Origin: an uncultured Coriobacteriaceae bacterium
GTDB lineage: Bacteria; Actinomycetota; Coriobacteriia; Coriobacteriales; Coriobacteriaceae
Length of the DNA stretch: 64,000 bases
NCBI GenBank assembly: GCA_944321435.1
Contig: CALULH010000001.1
Location: 186,001 to 250,000, forward strand
Reading direction: 5' to 3'
The translations under genes and the position numbers were made by a program. The stretch's first letter is position 1. Every line of letters begins with the position of its first letter. Below the pieces are notes generated by a model, which was not told the DNA's origin, did not search any database, and worked only from the letters and a program-made list of their open reading frames with translations. Below, piece by piece: positions 37,202 through 45,527 of the stretch.

Positions 37202-38053
37202 TTACTTCTCGAACTCGAAGCCGATGATGATGCCGCTTTCCTCCGCGTAATACGAGCAAAGACCGCCGCAGGGGCGCACATGGATCTCGGCGCTCATCCA
37301 GCGCTCCTTGATAAGCGCGCGCAGCGTCTCGGCGGCAACGCGATTATCCACATGGTCGATGTAGATCAACCCCCCATTGAACCCGTTTGACTCCAAGGAA
37401 TCGAGGATCTTCTTGAAGGTCTTGCGCTCGCCGCGCGTGGGGCCAATGACCTTGATGGTTCCCTCATCGCTGGCGATGCCCAACATGCGGATGTTGAGCC
37501 GCGAGGCAAGGGTACCCGCAAGCCGAGGCATGCGGCCGGCCTTAACCAGGTTCTCATAGCTGCACAGCGAGAAGAGCACCTGTGAGCGCTCCTCGAGATG
37601 TTTGGCGTAGGCAACGACCTCGTCGAAAGAACAGGTACCTGACGAGATGTACTCATCGATACGCTGAACCAGAAGCTCGAGCTTGCCGCCGGCAGCGCGC
37701 GAGTTCAAGATGAAGATGTTGCGCGTCGGATCCTCTTTGAGGACGATGTCGCGCGCCATCTCGGCTGCTTCGTAACTTGCCGAGAGGTTTGCGGAGATGG
37801 TGATGGCGATCACGTTGTCAGCCGCACGGAAAAGCTCCGCCCACTCCCCTGCGCTCGGGCAAGCGCTGTGGCTCTCCTCCGACGATGCCGCAACCAAGCG
37901 GTTGAGCATGTCCACGTCGAGCGCGGCGTCATCTATATACTCCGTTCCACCCACGCTGATCTTGAGCGGCGCAGTGGAAAACACGAGCCCCGGCGTACGC
38001 GGCTCGTATGCGCGAAAATTGCAGCTGGAATCAGCGACGATGCTCCAACTCAT
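37202..38053 (-). CDS. DegV family fatty-acid-binding protein
   Basis: The 283-residue protein matches DegV/FakB: N-terminal IVADSSCNF, the SCPSAGEW segment where family members have a conserved serine-containing loop, and ITISANLSASYEAAEMA. DegV proteins bind a single fatty acid, and FakB members present it to the kinase FakA; no fakA is in the window. Start ATG at 38053 with GGGGAGGA upstream. It is 52 bp downstream of the MerR gene on the same strand. Confidence 0.88.
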   Translation of the reverse strand: MSWSIVADSSCNFRAYEPRTPGLVFSTAPLKISVGGTEYIDDAALDVDMLNRLVAASSEESHSACPSAGEWAELFRAADNVIAITISANLSASYEAAEMARDIVLKEDPTRNIFILNSRAAGGKLELLVQRIDEYISSGTCSFDEVVAYAKHLEERSQVLFSLCSYENLVKAGRMPRLAGTLASRLNIRMLGIASDEGTIKVIGPTRGERKTFKKILDSLESNGFNGGLIYIDHVDNRVAAETLRALIKERWMSAEIHVRPCGGLCSYYAEESGIIIGFEFEK

Positions 38054-38105
38054 AAGATGTCCTCCCCAGACGTTCCCAACCTCAAGCTCTTCGCAAAGGC
38101 ACGAG

Positions 38106-38834
38106 TTAAGAGCGCGTATCCTGATCGGCGTTGAGCGCGCCGAATACCCGCCTCTTCAAGAGCGACCCGTGAACGACCTCCGTGAGCGCGCGCAGCGTGT
38201 CGAAGGCCTTCTCGAGCTTCTCCTGGCGGTCGGGTGCGTTGTCGTCGCGACCCAGCATGGCAATGAGCACCTGCTCGAACATGGCCGACTCGCGGTTGGC
38301 AGCGGCCACGTACTGACGGAGGTTGCGCGGCTCGATCCCAAAACGGCGCAGCTCGGCGCAAGTGCGAATGATGTTGAAGTCCGCGCTGTCGATAAGCTCG
38401 CGGTTCTGCGGGCTGCGCACCAGCGAGATGATGTCATTGTCTATCAGCTGACGGACAAAGCTGATCTCAACGCCCAGACGGTCCGGGATGTCCTCAATGG
38501 TGCAGAGCTTGGACTCCTCCTCCACAGGCTCGGTCTTGAGCGGCTCCTCGGAAAGCAAGCCGACCTCGAACGCCAGCGCATCGAGCGAGGGCGCGTTATC
38601 GAGCTTTGCCTTGATAACGTTCAAGGGCATGTAACGCGTCTTCTGCAAATGGAGGATAACCTCGAGACGGTCGACATCCTCCTTGGAGTACTGACGGTAC
38701 CCCTTGGGCGTGCGGTGCGGCGTGATAAGGCCCTCCTCCTCCAAGAAGCGTATCTTGGAGTTGGAGAGGTCGGGATATGCGCTGCGCAGCAGGTTGACGA
38801 CTTGTCCGATGCTCAGGTAGCTCCGATCCGTCAA
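38106..38834 (-). CDS. MerR-family regulator (FtsR-like)
   Basis: The product of about 242 residues has an N-terminal MerR winged HTH (YLSIGQVVNLLRSAYPDL...IRFLEEEGLITPHRTPKGYRQYSKEDVDRL). Gene order FHA-protein then MerR matches garA-Rv1828 of Mycobacterium and odhI-ftsR of Corynebacterium, where FtsR activates ftsZ. The start is uncertain: TTG at 38834, with GGTGAG in the end of the FHA gene, is preferred; in-frame GTGs at 38843 and 38867 are alternatives. The target is inferred from synteny only. Confidence 0.82.
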   Translation of the reverse strand: MTDRSYLSIGQVVNLLRSAYPDLSNSKIRFLEEEGLITPHRTPKGYRQYSKEDVDRLEVILHLQKTRYMPLNVIKAKLDNAPSLDALAFEVGLLSEEPLKTEPVEEESKLCTIEDIPDRLGVEISFVRQLIDNDIISLVRSPQNRELIDSADFNIIRTCAELRRFGIEPRNLRQYVAAANRESAMFEQVLIAMLGRDDNAPDRQEKLEKAFDTLRALTEVVHGSLLKRRVFGALNADQDTRS

Positions 38835-38835
38835 G

Positions 38836-39258
38836 CTACTCACCGGTCTCGATTCGCTCGGGAGCACTACCGGTGTGATATACGAGAGTAAAGGTGCCGA
38901 TCTGCAGCGTAGATCCGTCGTGCAACGGAGCGGCGTTGACGATGGCGCCGTCGACCCAGGTTCCGTTGAGCGATCCCAGATCCTCGACCATGGCGCCCTG
39001 GGCGTTGACGATGATCTTCGCGTGGGAACGGGAGACGGTCATGTCGTTGAGGAAGATGGCGTTCTTGGGATCGCGCCCCACCGATATCTCGGAGCCCTCG
39101 AGCGGATACGAGGCACCCGACTGGGGCCCCTTGATGATGGTGAGGACGGGAGCGGAGCTATCGGCACGGCGCATGAGGTCGGGCGCCGTTACGTCGTTTG
39201 ACGGCACGCGGAAGACGCGTGTGGAGTCGTTGGACGGAGTGGTGTTCGTCGCTGGCAT
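38836..39258 (-). CDS. FHA-domain protein (GarA/OdhI-like)
   Basis: The 140-residue protein has a C-terminal forkhead-associated domain (SVGRDPKNAIFLNDMTVSRSHAKI, then LGSLNGTWVDG) and a short N-terminus with a threonine in DSTRVFR, which resembles the ETTSVFR phosphosite of GarA/OdhI. Those proteins control 2-oxoglutarate metabolism after phosphorylation by Ser/Thr kinases; no such kinase is in the window. The ATG at 39258 has GGAGG upstream and replaces a longer frame start at 39303. Coupled to the MerR gene downstream. Confidence 0.87.
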   Translation of the reverse strand: MPATNTTPSNDSTRVFRVPSNDVTAPDLMRRADSSAPVLTIIKGPQSGASYPLEGSEISVGRDPKNAIFLNDMTVSRSHAKIIVNAQGAMVEDLGSLNGTWVDGAIVNAAPLHDGSTLQIGTFTLVYHTGSAPERIETGE

Positions 39259-39312
39259 GGAACCTCCAAGACATGAGGGATCAAATCGCTGCCCAATGTG
39301 CACTTATCGCCT

Positions 39313-39342
39313 ATTGTACCCCACTGAACCGCAAGGTTTGCA
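39313..39342 (-). promoter_or_regulatory. Candidate promoter of the FHA-MerR genes
   Basis: Minus-strand TACAAT (39318-39313) preceded by an 18-bp spacer and a poor -35 TGCAAA. Only the -10 is convincing. Confidence 0.4.
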
Positions 39343-39422
39343 GGAGCGCGCATCCTGCGTCCCTATGTTGAAACACGTCTGAAAATGGTAAAGGAGAAAA
39401 CTGAATGCTCATCCCGCATGCG

Positions 39423-40169
39423 TTACACCGCGGGCGCGTCGTCGATGACCTCGGGGTTGAGGAAATCATCCTCTTCCTCCTCAGGATGATCGCACGCACG
39501 CTTGATGGCCTGGGCTCCTTTGACGGTGTACACCACAGCGGTGATGACCGAGCAAACGAGGCCCGCGTAGACCACGAACATGCCAACGGGCACAGGCGCG
39601 GCCGTGAGGCCGGGCAAGAAGGCGAAGGCGCTCGGAAGCACGCCCAAACCGTCAACGACCGGGAAGCCGAGCAGCAGCAGGCAGAAGCCCATGAGGAGAA
39701 GCGCCGTTGCAGCCTTCCCCACCAGCACCACGTCGATCGGGCGCTTGTGGAAGCGCCGCACGACGATGGAACCGCCCGCAAGGTACACGTCTCGTCCGAT
39801 GACGAGCACGCAAACCCAGATCGGGAGCTCACCGCGCAGAACAAGACCCAGCACCCCGGTGAACAGCAGCGCACGATCGACGATAGGGTCCATGACCTTG
39901 CCCAGCCAGCTCACCGTCTTGGTGCGGCGGGCGATCTGGCCATCGAGCCAGTCGGTGGAGGCGGCCAGGGCATAGATGATGAGGGAGACGAAACGGTTGG
40001 TATCGGTGACAAACAAGTACAGGAACACGCCGGTAAGCACCAAGCGCGCAAGCGTGATGGCGTTCGAGATAGTGAAAATCTTGTTGGAAGGGTACTCGGA
40101 CGTACCGATGAGATCCTTCTTGATCTTCTTGCGCAGCCCCACTTGTCCCCCCTTGCGTATCTCACGCAT
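39423..40169 (-). CDS. CDP-alcohol phosphatidyltransferase (second PgsA-like protein)
   Basis: The 248 residues carry DG-x2-AR-x8-G-x3-D-x3-D (DGQIAR...WLGKVMDPIVD) and four or five hydrophobic helices, with an acidic C-terminal tail. It may make phosphatidylglycerol phosphate, phosphatidylinositol phosphate or cardiolipin; the motif does not decide. Start ATG at 40169 behind GGGGAAGA; a GTG at 40142 behind GGGGGG is an alternative. It is downstream of tRNA-Pro and its terminator. Confidence 0.88.
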   Translation of the reverse strand: MREIRKGGQVGLRKKIKKDLIGTSEYPSNKIFTISNAITLARLVLTGVFLYLFVTDTNRFVSLIIYALAASTDWLDGQIARRTKTVSWLGKVMDPIVDRALLFTGVLGLVLRGELPIWVCVLVIGRDVYLAGGSIVVRRFHKRPIDVVLVGKAATALLLMGFCLLLLGFPVVDGLGVLPSAFAFLPGLTAAPVPVGMFVVYAGLVCSVITAVVYTVKGAQAIKRACDHPEEEEDDFLNPEVIDDAPAV

Positions 40170-40243
40170 TCTTCCCCAAGCGGTGCGAATTATGCACGGA
40201 GAAGGCGCGCGAAGGTTGGGCGCGCGCTCGGTAAACGCGCTCT

Positions 40244-40277
40244 AAACAAAAAGAGCCGTGTCAAACGACACGGCTCT
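40244..40277 (-). terminator. Terminator of tRNA-Pro
   Basis: On the minus strand, the stem AGAGCCGTGTC/GACACGGCTCT (40252-40262 with 40267-40277) has a 4-base loop and is followed by TTTTTGTTT. Confidence 0.93.
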
Positions 40278-40285
40278 GAACATTC

Positions 40286-40362
<77 letters not shown>

Positions 40363-40394
40363 ATAAAGAACCGCTCTCTCAAGCAGCAAGGAAT

Positions 40395-40422
40395 ACTTTA
40401 CCAAACTCTTGCCGGAATGCAA
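40395..40422 (-). promoter_or_regulatory. Promoter of tRNA-Pro
   Basis: Minus strand: TTGCAT (40422-40417), a 16-bp spacer and TAAAGT (40400-40395), 33 bp before the mature tRNA. Confidence 0.65.
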
Positions 40423-40516
40423 GGAGAAATTTACGCGCCTTCACAACTCTTCCGATGACCCGCGTGTTTACGCACGAAGCGCCGGGAAAGGGCCCCTCCC
40501 GTTACGAAGGGGCTCG

Positions 40517-41743
40517 TTACGCGGTCCGCGCGAGAAGGGCGGCGGCTTCGTGCAGGATCGCACGGGCGGTGCGGTCCTTGCTCATAAGCGGAAAATCCTT
40601 CTCCACGTCGGCGGTGATCCAACGAATGCGGTTGGTGTCGGATCCAAACGTAGAATCGGCAGCCGAAACATCGTTGGCCACGATGGCGTCGCAGCCTTTA
40701 CGGGCGAGCTTGTCGCGCGCGTACGAAACCACGTTGTCGGTCTCCGCGGCAAAGCCGACCACGATGCGGCGCCCCTTGTACTCCGAAAGGCGCCTCAGGA
40801 TGTCGGTCGTCTCCACAAGCTCAACGTGGTCGAGATGCTCCTCGGTCTTCTTGAGCTTGTGGCCCGCAGGGTGAGCCGGGGTGTAGTCCGCAACGGCCGC
40901 CGCGCAGATGGCAAGATCGGCGGTGGCAAACGCGTCCTCGGCGGCGGCGAGCATCTCCTGGGCGGTCGTGACGCGTACGGTGCGAACGCCCTGGGGGTCG
41001 GACAGCGCCGAAGGGCCGGACACCAAGGTGACCTCGGCCCCCATGAGGCGCGCCGCGCGAGCAAGGGCGTAGCCCATCTTGCCGCTCGACCGGTTGGCGA
41101 TGTAGCGCACCGCGTCGATGGGCTCGTGGGTGGGACCCGCGGTCACGAGCACGCGGCGCCCGGCAAGCAGGCTCTCCTCCTCGAGCATCTCGCAGGCGCG
41201 CTCCACGATGTCCTCGACAGCCGCGAGCTTGCCCTGGCCGTCGTAGCCGCAGGCAAGATGGCCCGTTGCCGGCTCAACCACCGCAACGCCGCGGTTGCGC
41301 AGGCGCGCCAGGTTCTCCTGAGTCGCCGCCGCCTGCCACATGTGCACGTTCATCGCCGGGGCGATGAGCACAGGGCAGGTCGCCGCCAGCAGCGTGGTGG
41401 TGAAGAGGTCGTCGGCGATACCGCAGGCCATCTTGGCCATGACGTTTGCCGTGAGCGGCGCCAGCAGGATCAGATCCGCCTCCTCGGCAAGGGAGATATG
41501 GTGTATGGGGTCGCTCGGGTGATCGAACAGCCCTATGGATACCTCCTCGTGCGTGAGCGACCTGAACGTAACCGGCCCCACGAACTCGGCCGCATGCTCT
41601 GTCATCATGACCTTAACGCGGTAGCCGCGCTTCTGCAGCCCGCGCACGATCTCGCATGACTTGTACGCCGCGATGCAGCCCGTCACGCCGAGCAGCACGG
41701 TCTTGGGCGTACGCGCGGCGGGCGCTCCCTTCCTGTCCTCCAT
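40517..41743 (-). CDS. coaBC: Bifunctional phosphopantothenoylcysteine decarboxylase/phosphopantothenate-cysteine ligase
   Basis: Two successive steps of coenzyme A synthesis. The 408 residues comprise CoaC (1-190; VLLGVTGCIAAYKSCEIVRGL, LLAPLTANVMAKMA, the APAMNVHMW motif) and CoaB (190-408; VTAGPTHEPIDAVRYIANRSSGKMG, AAVADYTP). Start ATG at 41743 has GGAGGTGTAGGAG upstream. It is 4 bp downstream of the zinc-ribbon gene and is the last gene of the unit read from rpe/iscS. Confidence 0.95.
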   Translation of the reverse strand: MEDRKGAPAARTPKTVLLGVTGCIAAYKSCEIVRGLQKRGYRVKVMMTEHAAEFVGPVTFRSLTHEEVSIGLFDHPSDPIHHISLAEEADLILLAPLTANVMAKMACGIADDLFTTTLLAATCPVLIAPAMNVHMWQAAATQENLARLRNRGVAVVEPATGHLACGYDGQGKLAAVEDIVERACEMLEEESLLAGRRVLVTAGPTHEPIDAVRYIANRSSGKMGYALARAARLMGAEVTLVSGPSALSDPQGVRTVRVTTAQEMLAAAEDAFATADLAICAAAVADYTPAHPAGHKLKKTEEHLDHVELVETTDILRRLSEYKGRRIVVGFAAETDNVVSYARDKLARKGCDAIVANDVSAADSTFGSDTNRIRWITADVEKDFPLMSKDRTARAILHEAAALLARTA

Positions 41744-41747
41744 GCTC

Positions 41748-42470
41748 CTACACCTCCTCGGCGTCGACCGGGCGGATGAGGATCCGATGGCAGTAGGGGC
41801 ACTCGGCCACCTCGCCGGAGTGCTTCAGATCGGCCATAGCGCTCGGCTGCAGCGCAACGCGGCACACGGTCGGCTTGTTTCCCACGAGCCGCTCCACGCC
41901 CAGTCCCTTGAAGCGCTTGGCGGACTGCTCGTAGCGGCTGAAGAGGTCAACGGGGACGGCATGGACCAAGTCGGCGCGATGGGCGTTGAGCTTGTCGCGC
42001 TCGGCGAGCAGGTCGCCGGCCTTGGCGCGCGTGCGCTCCGCGCTTTCGCGCACCGCCTGCTCGACCTTTTTCAGGGCGTTCGCCATGCGCTCCTCCTGCG
42101 CATAGGCTTGCTCGAGTTCCTTGGTGCGCTGGTCGAGCGAGAAGGAGAGCTTGTCGAGGCGCTTCGCGAGGCCCGCCAGCTCGTTCTCGAAATCCCGGAC
42201 CGCACGGTAGTCCGTGAGCCCGGCAGCCTGCACCTGCGCGGCCTCGACCTGGGACTCGGTTTGCGCGCGCTGTGCCTTGAGGTCGTCGACGTCGATCTCG
42301 ATGTCCTTACGGGCTCCCAGCATCTTCTGGGCCTCGAGCTTCAGGGTGCGGTACCGGGCGCGCAGCTTGGCCAGCTCGCGCACCTCGGGCATCTGGTCGA
42401 GCGCCTCCTGGTTGCGCATCAGCGCAAGGTCGAGTTCCTGCAGTTCAAGCAGTGTCGTTGCCACGCTCAT
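41748..42470 (-). CDS. C4-type zinc-ribbon coiled-coil protein (zf-RING_7) with one cysteine missing
   Basis: The 240 residues are mostly a long coiled coil (about 5-165) followed by the C-terminal ribbon of the DUF164/zf-RING_7 family. Usual members have two CxxC pairs; here only C203, C224 and C227 remain, and the position three before C203 is Pro200. Family function is unknown; the coiled coil suggests a scaffold or nucleic-acid role. The ATG overlaps the nif3 stop by ATGA, so it is coupled to nif3. Confidence 0.82.
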   Translation of the reverse strand: MSVATTLLELQELDLALMRNQEALDQMPEVRELAKLRARYRTLKLEAQKMLGARKDIEIDVDDLKAQRAQTESQVEAAQVQAAGLTDYRAVRDFENELAGLAKRLDKLSFSLDQRTKELEQAYAQEERMANALKKVEQAVRESAERTRAKAGDLLAERDKLNAHRADLVHAVPVDLFSRYEQSAKRFKGLGVERLVGNKPTVCRVALQPSAMADLKHSGEVAECPYCHRILIRPVDAEEV

Positions 42471-43276
42471 GGCCGCTCCTTACCGTTGCATGTCCACCAG
42501 GCGCGGCCCAGGGCCGCGCGCGAAATCATAGCCTCATCCACACCCGCATCGACGCAGGCGCGCTCCAGCACGCCGCAGAAGGGCTCTTCGGAGCGGTCGT
42601 GCCCGAGAAGTATAAGCGAAGTTCCACGCGTGCGTACGTCTTGGCACGTATGGTAACCCGCCTCCCCCGCAATCACCACATCGGCCCCGGCGCAAACGGC
42701 CGTCGTGCCGAACGAGCCGAGCGAGCCGCCGAGCACCGCGACGCGGCGGACCGCGCTGCCCGCCTCGCCCCAAATGCGCGGCTCGGTCCCAAAGGCCGCA
42801 GCCGCCCGCCCCGCCAGCTCCTCCAGCGCAAGGCCGTCCGGAAGATCGGCCAGAAGCCCCAGGCCGAGCGCACCCGGGTCATCAGGGCGCTCAAGGGAGG
42901 ACGCCGGCTCAAGCCCCAGCAGGCCGCCCAGGCAGAGCCGCGCCTCTATGCTCCGATCCAAGTTGGTGTGAAGCGAAATCACGCTCACGCCCAACGCGGC
43001 GGCGCGGTATGCGCAGGCTCCCGCCAACGAGCTGTCGCGCGCCTCGGGCGTGAGCGTCGCAGGCGGGTCGATGGCCAGCGGATGGTGGGTGAGAAGCACG
43101 TTGGCGCCCCGCGCCCGTGCCTGCTCGAGCGCGGATGCGGACACGTCAAGCGCCACGAGGACGCCTGTCACCTCGTCAGCGGGCCTTCCCACGGAAAGCC
43201 CCACCTTGTCCCAGCTTTCGGCGCTCTCGCGCGGGAAGCGCGCGAGCAGCCTCTGCTCAAGCTCGCCGATTCTCAT
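42467..43276 (-). CDS. Nif3-like dinuclear metal-centre protein (YqfO family)
   Basis: The 269-residue protein matches NIF3: SWDKVGLSVGRP, NVLLTHHPLAIDP, ISLHTNLD and a C-terminal GHDRSEEPF. Histidines of THHP and HTNLD are metal ligands in solved homologues. The molecular role is unsettled (GTP cyclohydrolase I type 2 is an old annotation). The ATG overlaps the mnmA stop (ATGA) and the stop overlaps the zinc-ribbon gene start, a Nif3-zinc-ribbon pair seen in many bacteria. Confidence 0.9.
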   Translation of the reverse strand: MRIGELEQRLLARFPRESAESWDKVGLSVGRPADEVTGVLVALDVSASALEQARARGANVLLTHHPLAIDPPATLTPEARDSSLAGACAYRAAALGVSVISLHTNLDRSIEARLCLGGLLGLEPASSLERPDDPGALGLGLLADLPDGLALEELAGRAAAAFGTEPRIWGEAGSAVRRVAVLGGSLGSFGTTAVCAGADVVIAGEAGYHTCQDVRTRGTSLILLGHDRSEEPFCGVLERACVDAGVDEAMISRAALGRAWWTCNGKERP

Positions 43277-44337
43277 CGGGACCTCCCTTGGCAGTCGTCT
43301 AGCTCGATGATACCGCCGCCGATAACCGTCGCACCGCGGTAAAGCACGCAGGACTGCCCGCTGGCGGCAAGCGTGTCCCCCTCTGCAAGCTCCACCTTGA
43401 GCCGTTTTCCCTCGCGCGTCACGTGAGCCGGGACGGCGCGCGCCCGATAATGGGCCTGCGCCATGCAGTCCAAGCCGCCGGCGGGAAGATCGCGCCAAAG
43501 CACTGCGTCGGAGAGCGAGAAGGACCGCCAGCGCGGCGCTGTGCCGTGCGCCACGGTAACCGTGTTGGACTCCGGGTCGATGCGCGTGATGAACCACGGT
43601 CCGCCTGAGAGGCCGAGCCCTTTTCGCTGGCCCAGCGTGTAGCAGGCTATGCCGCGATGCTCGCCCAGACAGGTACCGTCCTCCGTTACGATGGGCCCGG
43701 GGGCGAGAAGCCCAGGCGCCCGCTCCGACACGGTGGCATGGTAGTCCCCGCCCGGCGCGAAGCACACGCCCGTCGAGTCCTTGGCCTCTGCGGCGGTAAG
43801 CGCGTGCTCGCGCGCGTAGGCGCGCGTGGCGTCCTTGGTTCGCGCGGCCAGCGGAAACCACAGGCGCGCCGTCTGGTGCGGCGCGAGGCGGTACAGAAAG
43901 TAGCTCTGGTCCTTGGCCGCATCCGCCCCGCGCGTGATGAGCGCGCGTCCCGGCCCGTCCGGAACCGTACCGGCGTAGTGCCCCGTGGCGACCTTCTCGC
44001 AGCCGAAACGATCGGCGGCCGCGAGAAGCCCGGAGAACTTGACGGCTGCGTTACAGGTCACGCAGGGGTTGGGCGTGCGCCCGCGCGCGTACTCACCCAC
44101 GAACGGCTCCACCACGGCGCATGCGAAACGGGAGGAGACGTCCTCCTCTACGAGCTTGACGCCGCGCTCCGCGCAAAGAGAGCGCGCACGGTCGAGCGCG
44201 TCGGGCGCCGGCACGGGGGCGCCGCCCTCCTGCATGCGCAGCACGCAGGCTACGACCTCATGGCCTCCCGCGACGAGCTCATCGACCACCGCCGAGGAGT
44301 CCACCCCGCCCGAAAGGCCTACGAGCACCCGCGTCAT
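43273..44337 (-). CDS. mnmA: tRNA-specific 2-thiouridylase MnmA
   Basis: Thiolates U34 of tRNA-Lys, -Glu and -Gln. The 354 residues have the PP-loop SGGVDSS, the catalytic cysteine C95 in PNPCVTCN, the second cysteine C192 in STGVCF, and YTLGQRKGLGLSGGPWF. Directly downstream of the cysteine desulfurase with ATGA overlap, so the sulfur donor and acceptor enzymes are translated together. Confidence 0.95.
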   Translation of the reverse strand: MTRVLVGLSGGVDSSAVVDELVAGGHEVVACVLRMQEGGAPVPAPDALDRARSLCAERGVKLVEEDVSSRFACAVVEPFVGEYARGRTPNPCVTCNAAVKFSGLLAAADRFGCEKVATGHYAGTVPDGPGRALITRGADAAKDQSYFLYRLAPHQTARLWFPLAARTKDATRAYAREHALTAAEAKDSTGVCFAPGGDYHATVSERAPGLLAPGPIVTEDGTCLGEHRGIACYTLGQRKGLGLSGGPWFITRIDPESNTVTVAHGTAPRWRSFSLSDAVLWRDLPAGGLDCMAQAHYRARAVPAHVTREGKRLKVELAEGDTLAASGQSCVLYRGATVIGGGIIELDDCQGRSR

Positions 44338-45527
44338 CGGGACTCCGCCAGGCAGACAAGGGCGTCGGCGAAGCGCTCCAGATCCGCCGGATCAACGCGC
44401 TCGTCAAAGGAGATGCGCAGGGCGCCCGCGGCCTGGTCCCGCGGGACCCCCATGGCGGTGAGCACATGGCTTGGATCGAGCGAGCCCGAGGAGCAGGCGG
44501 ACCCAGCCGACACGGCGAAGCCCGCGGCGTCCAGCTTGAGCACGAGCTCCTCGCTCTCCCATCCGCGCACGAGGACCGATACGACGCCGGGAAGCCGTTC
44601 GGCGGCAAAGGGGTCGGGCAAGGTCGGGGTGATGGCGTCAACGGCGAGAAGCCGGTGGTACAGCGCGTCCGAGCGTCCGCGCAGCGCGCGGCAGCTCTCG
44701 GCAAGGTGCGGGCGGAGCGCCTCGGCCACCGCCGCGAGCGCGCAGACACCGCGCACGTCCTGCGTGCCGGCGCGCAGGCCCGCCTCCTGCCCCCCGCCGA
44801 AGAGCTGCGGGGCAAGCGGCGTACGCGCCTTGAGATAGAGCGCCCCCACGCCCACAGGCCCGCCCACCTTGTGCGCGGCGATGCTCAGCGCATCAATGCC
44901 CAAATCGTTGGCGTCGAAGGGCAGGTGCAGGTAGGCTTGGATGGCGTCGGTGTGGAAAAGGGCCCCTGCGGCATGCGCGGCCTGGGCCAAGGCCCCAACA
45001 GGCTGCACTGCTCCGGTCTCGTTGTTGGCAAGCTGCACGGATACGAGCGCAACGTCGTCGGCCAGAAGCTCCTGGAGCGCCTCCGGCTCAACCGTGCCCG
45101 CGCGGGACGCGCCCACGACGTCGACGGCAAAGCCACGGCGCCTGAGCTCAGGTGCGTAGTCCAGCACGGAGTCGTGCTCGATGGCGGAGACGATGACGCG
45201 GCGCCGCCGGGGATGGCGCGCGCGGACGCCCTCGGCAACGCCCACCACGGCCAGCTGGTTCGACTCGGTACCGCCGCCGGTGAGCACCACCTCGGAGGGG
45301 CGCACGCGGGCGCCCAGGCTCAGCGCGATCTGCCGGCGCGCACGTTCGAGCGCCGCGGCTGCGGCACGCCCCAGAGAGTGCAGTGAGTTGGGGTTGGCGC
45401 CGGCGAAGGGGGCCGCGTCGTAAGCGGACATCGCGGCCAGCGCCTCGGGGCGCAGCTGGGCCGAAGCGGCCATGTCGAGGTTCACGTACGGAACGTTCTT
45501 GTCGCCCGCCGGGCCAAAGAAGGCCAT
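44334..45527 (-). CDS. Cysteine desulfurase (IscS/NifS family)
   Basis: PLP enzyme mobilising sulfur from cysteine. The 397 residues have the PLP-binding Lys220 in SIAAHKVGGPVG, HDSVLDYAPEL, and the active-site Cys345 in SAGSACSSGS. The N-terminus is unusual: VNLDMAASAQLRPEAL where most members have YLDNAATT, with Ala-Ser for the second Ala-Thr. Coupling to mnmA suggests a role dedicated to tRNA thiolation (as YrvO in Bacillus), though Fe-S supply cannot be excluded. Its start overlaps the rpe stop by one base. Confidence 0.9.
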   Translation of the reverse strand: MAFFGPAGDKNVPYVNLDMAASAQLRPEALAAMSAYDAAPFAGANPNSLHSLGRAAAAALERARRQIALSLGARVRPSEVVLTGGGTESNQLAVVGVAEGVRARHPRRRRVIVSAIEHDSVLDYAPELRRRGFAVDVVGASRAGTVEPEALQELLADDVALVSVQLANNETGAVQPVGALAQAAHAAGALFHTDAIQAYLHLPFDANDLGIDALSIAAHKVGGPVGVGALYLKARTPLAPQLFGGGQEAGLRAGTQDVRGVCALAAVAEALRPHLAESCRALRGRSDALYHRLLAVDAITPTLPDPFAAERLPGVVSVLVRGWESEELVLKLDAAGFAVSAGSACSSGSLDPSHVLTAMGVPRDQAAGALRISFDERVDPADLERFADALVCLAESR

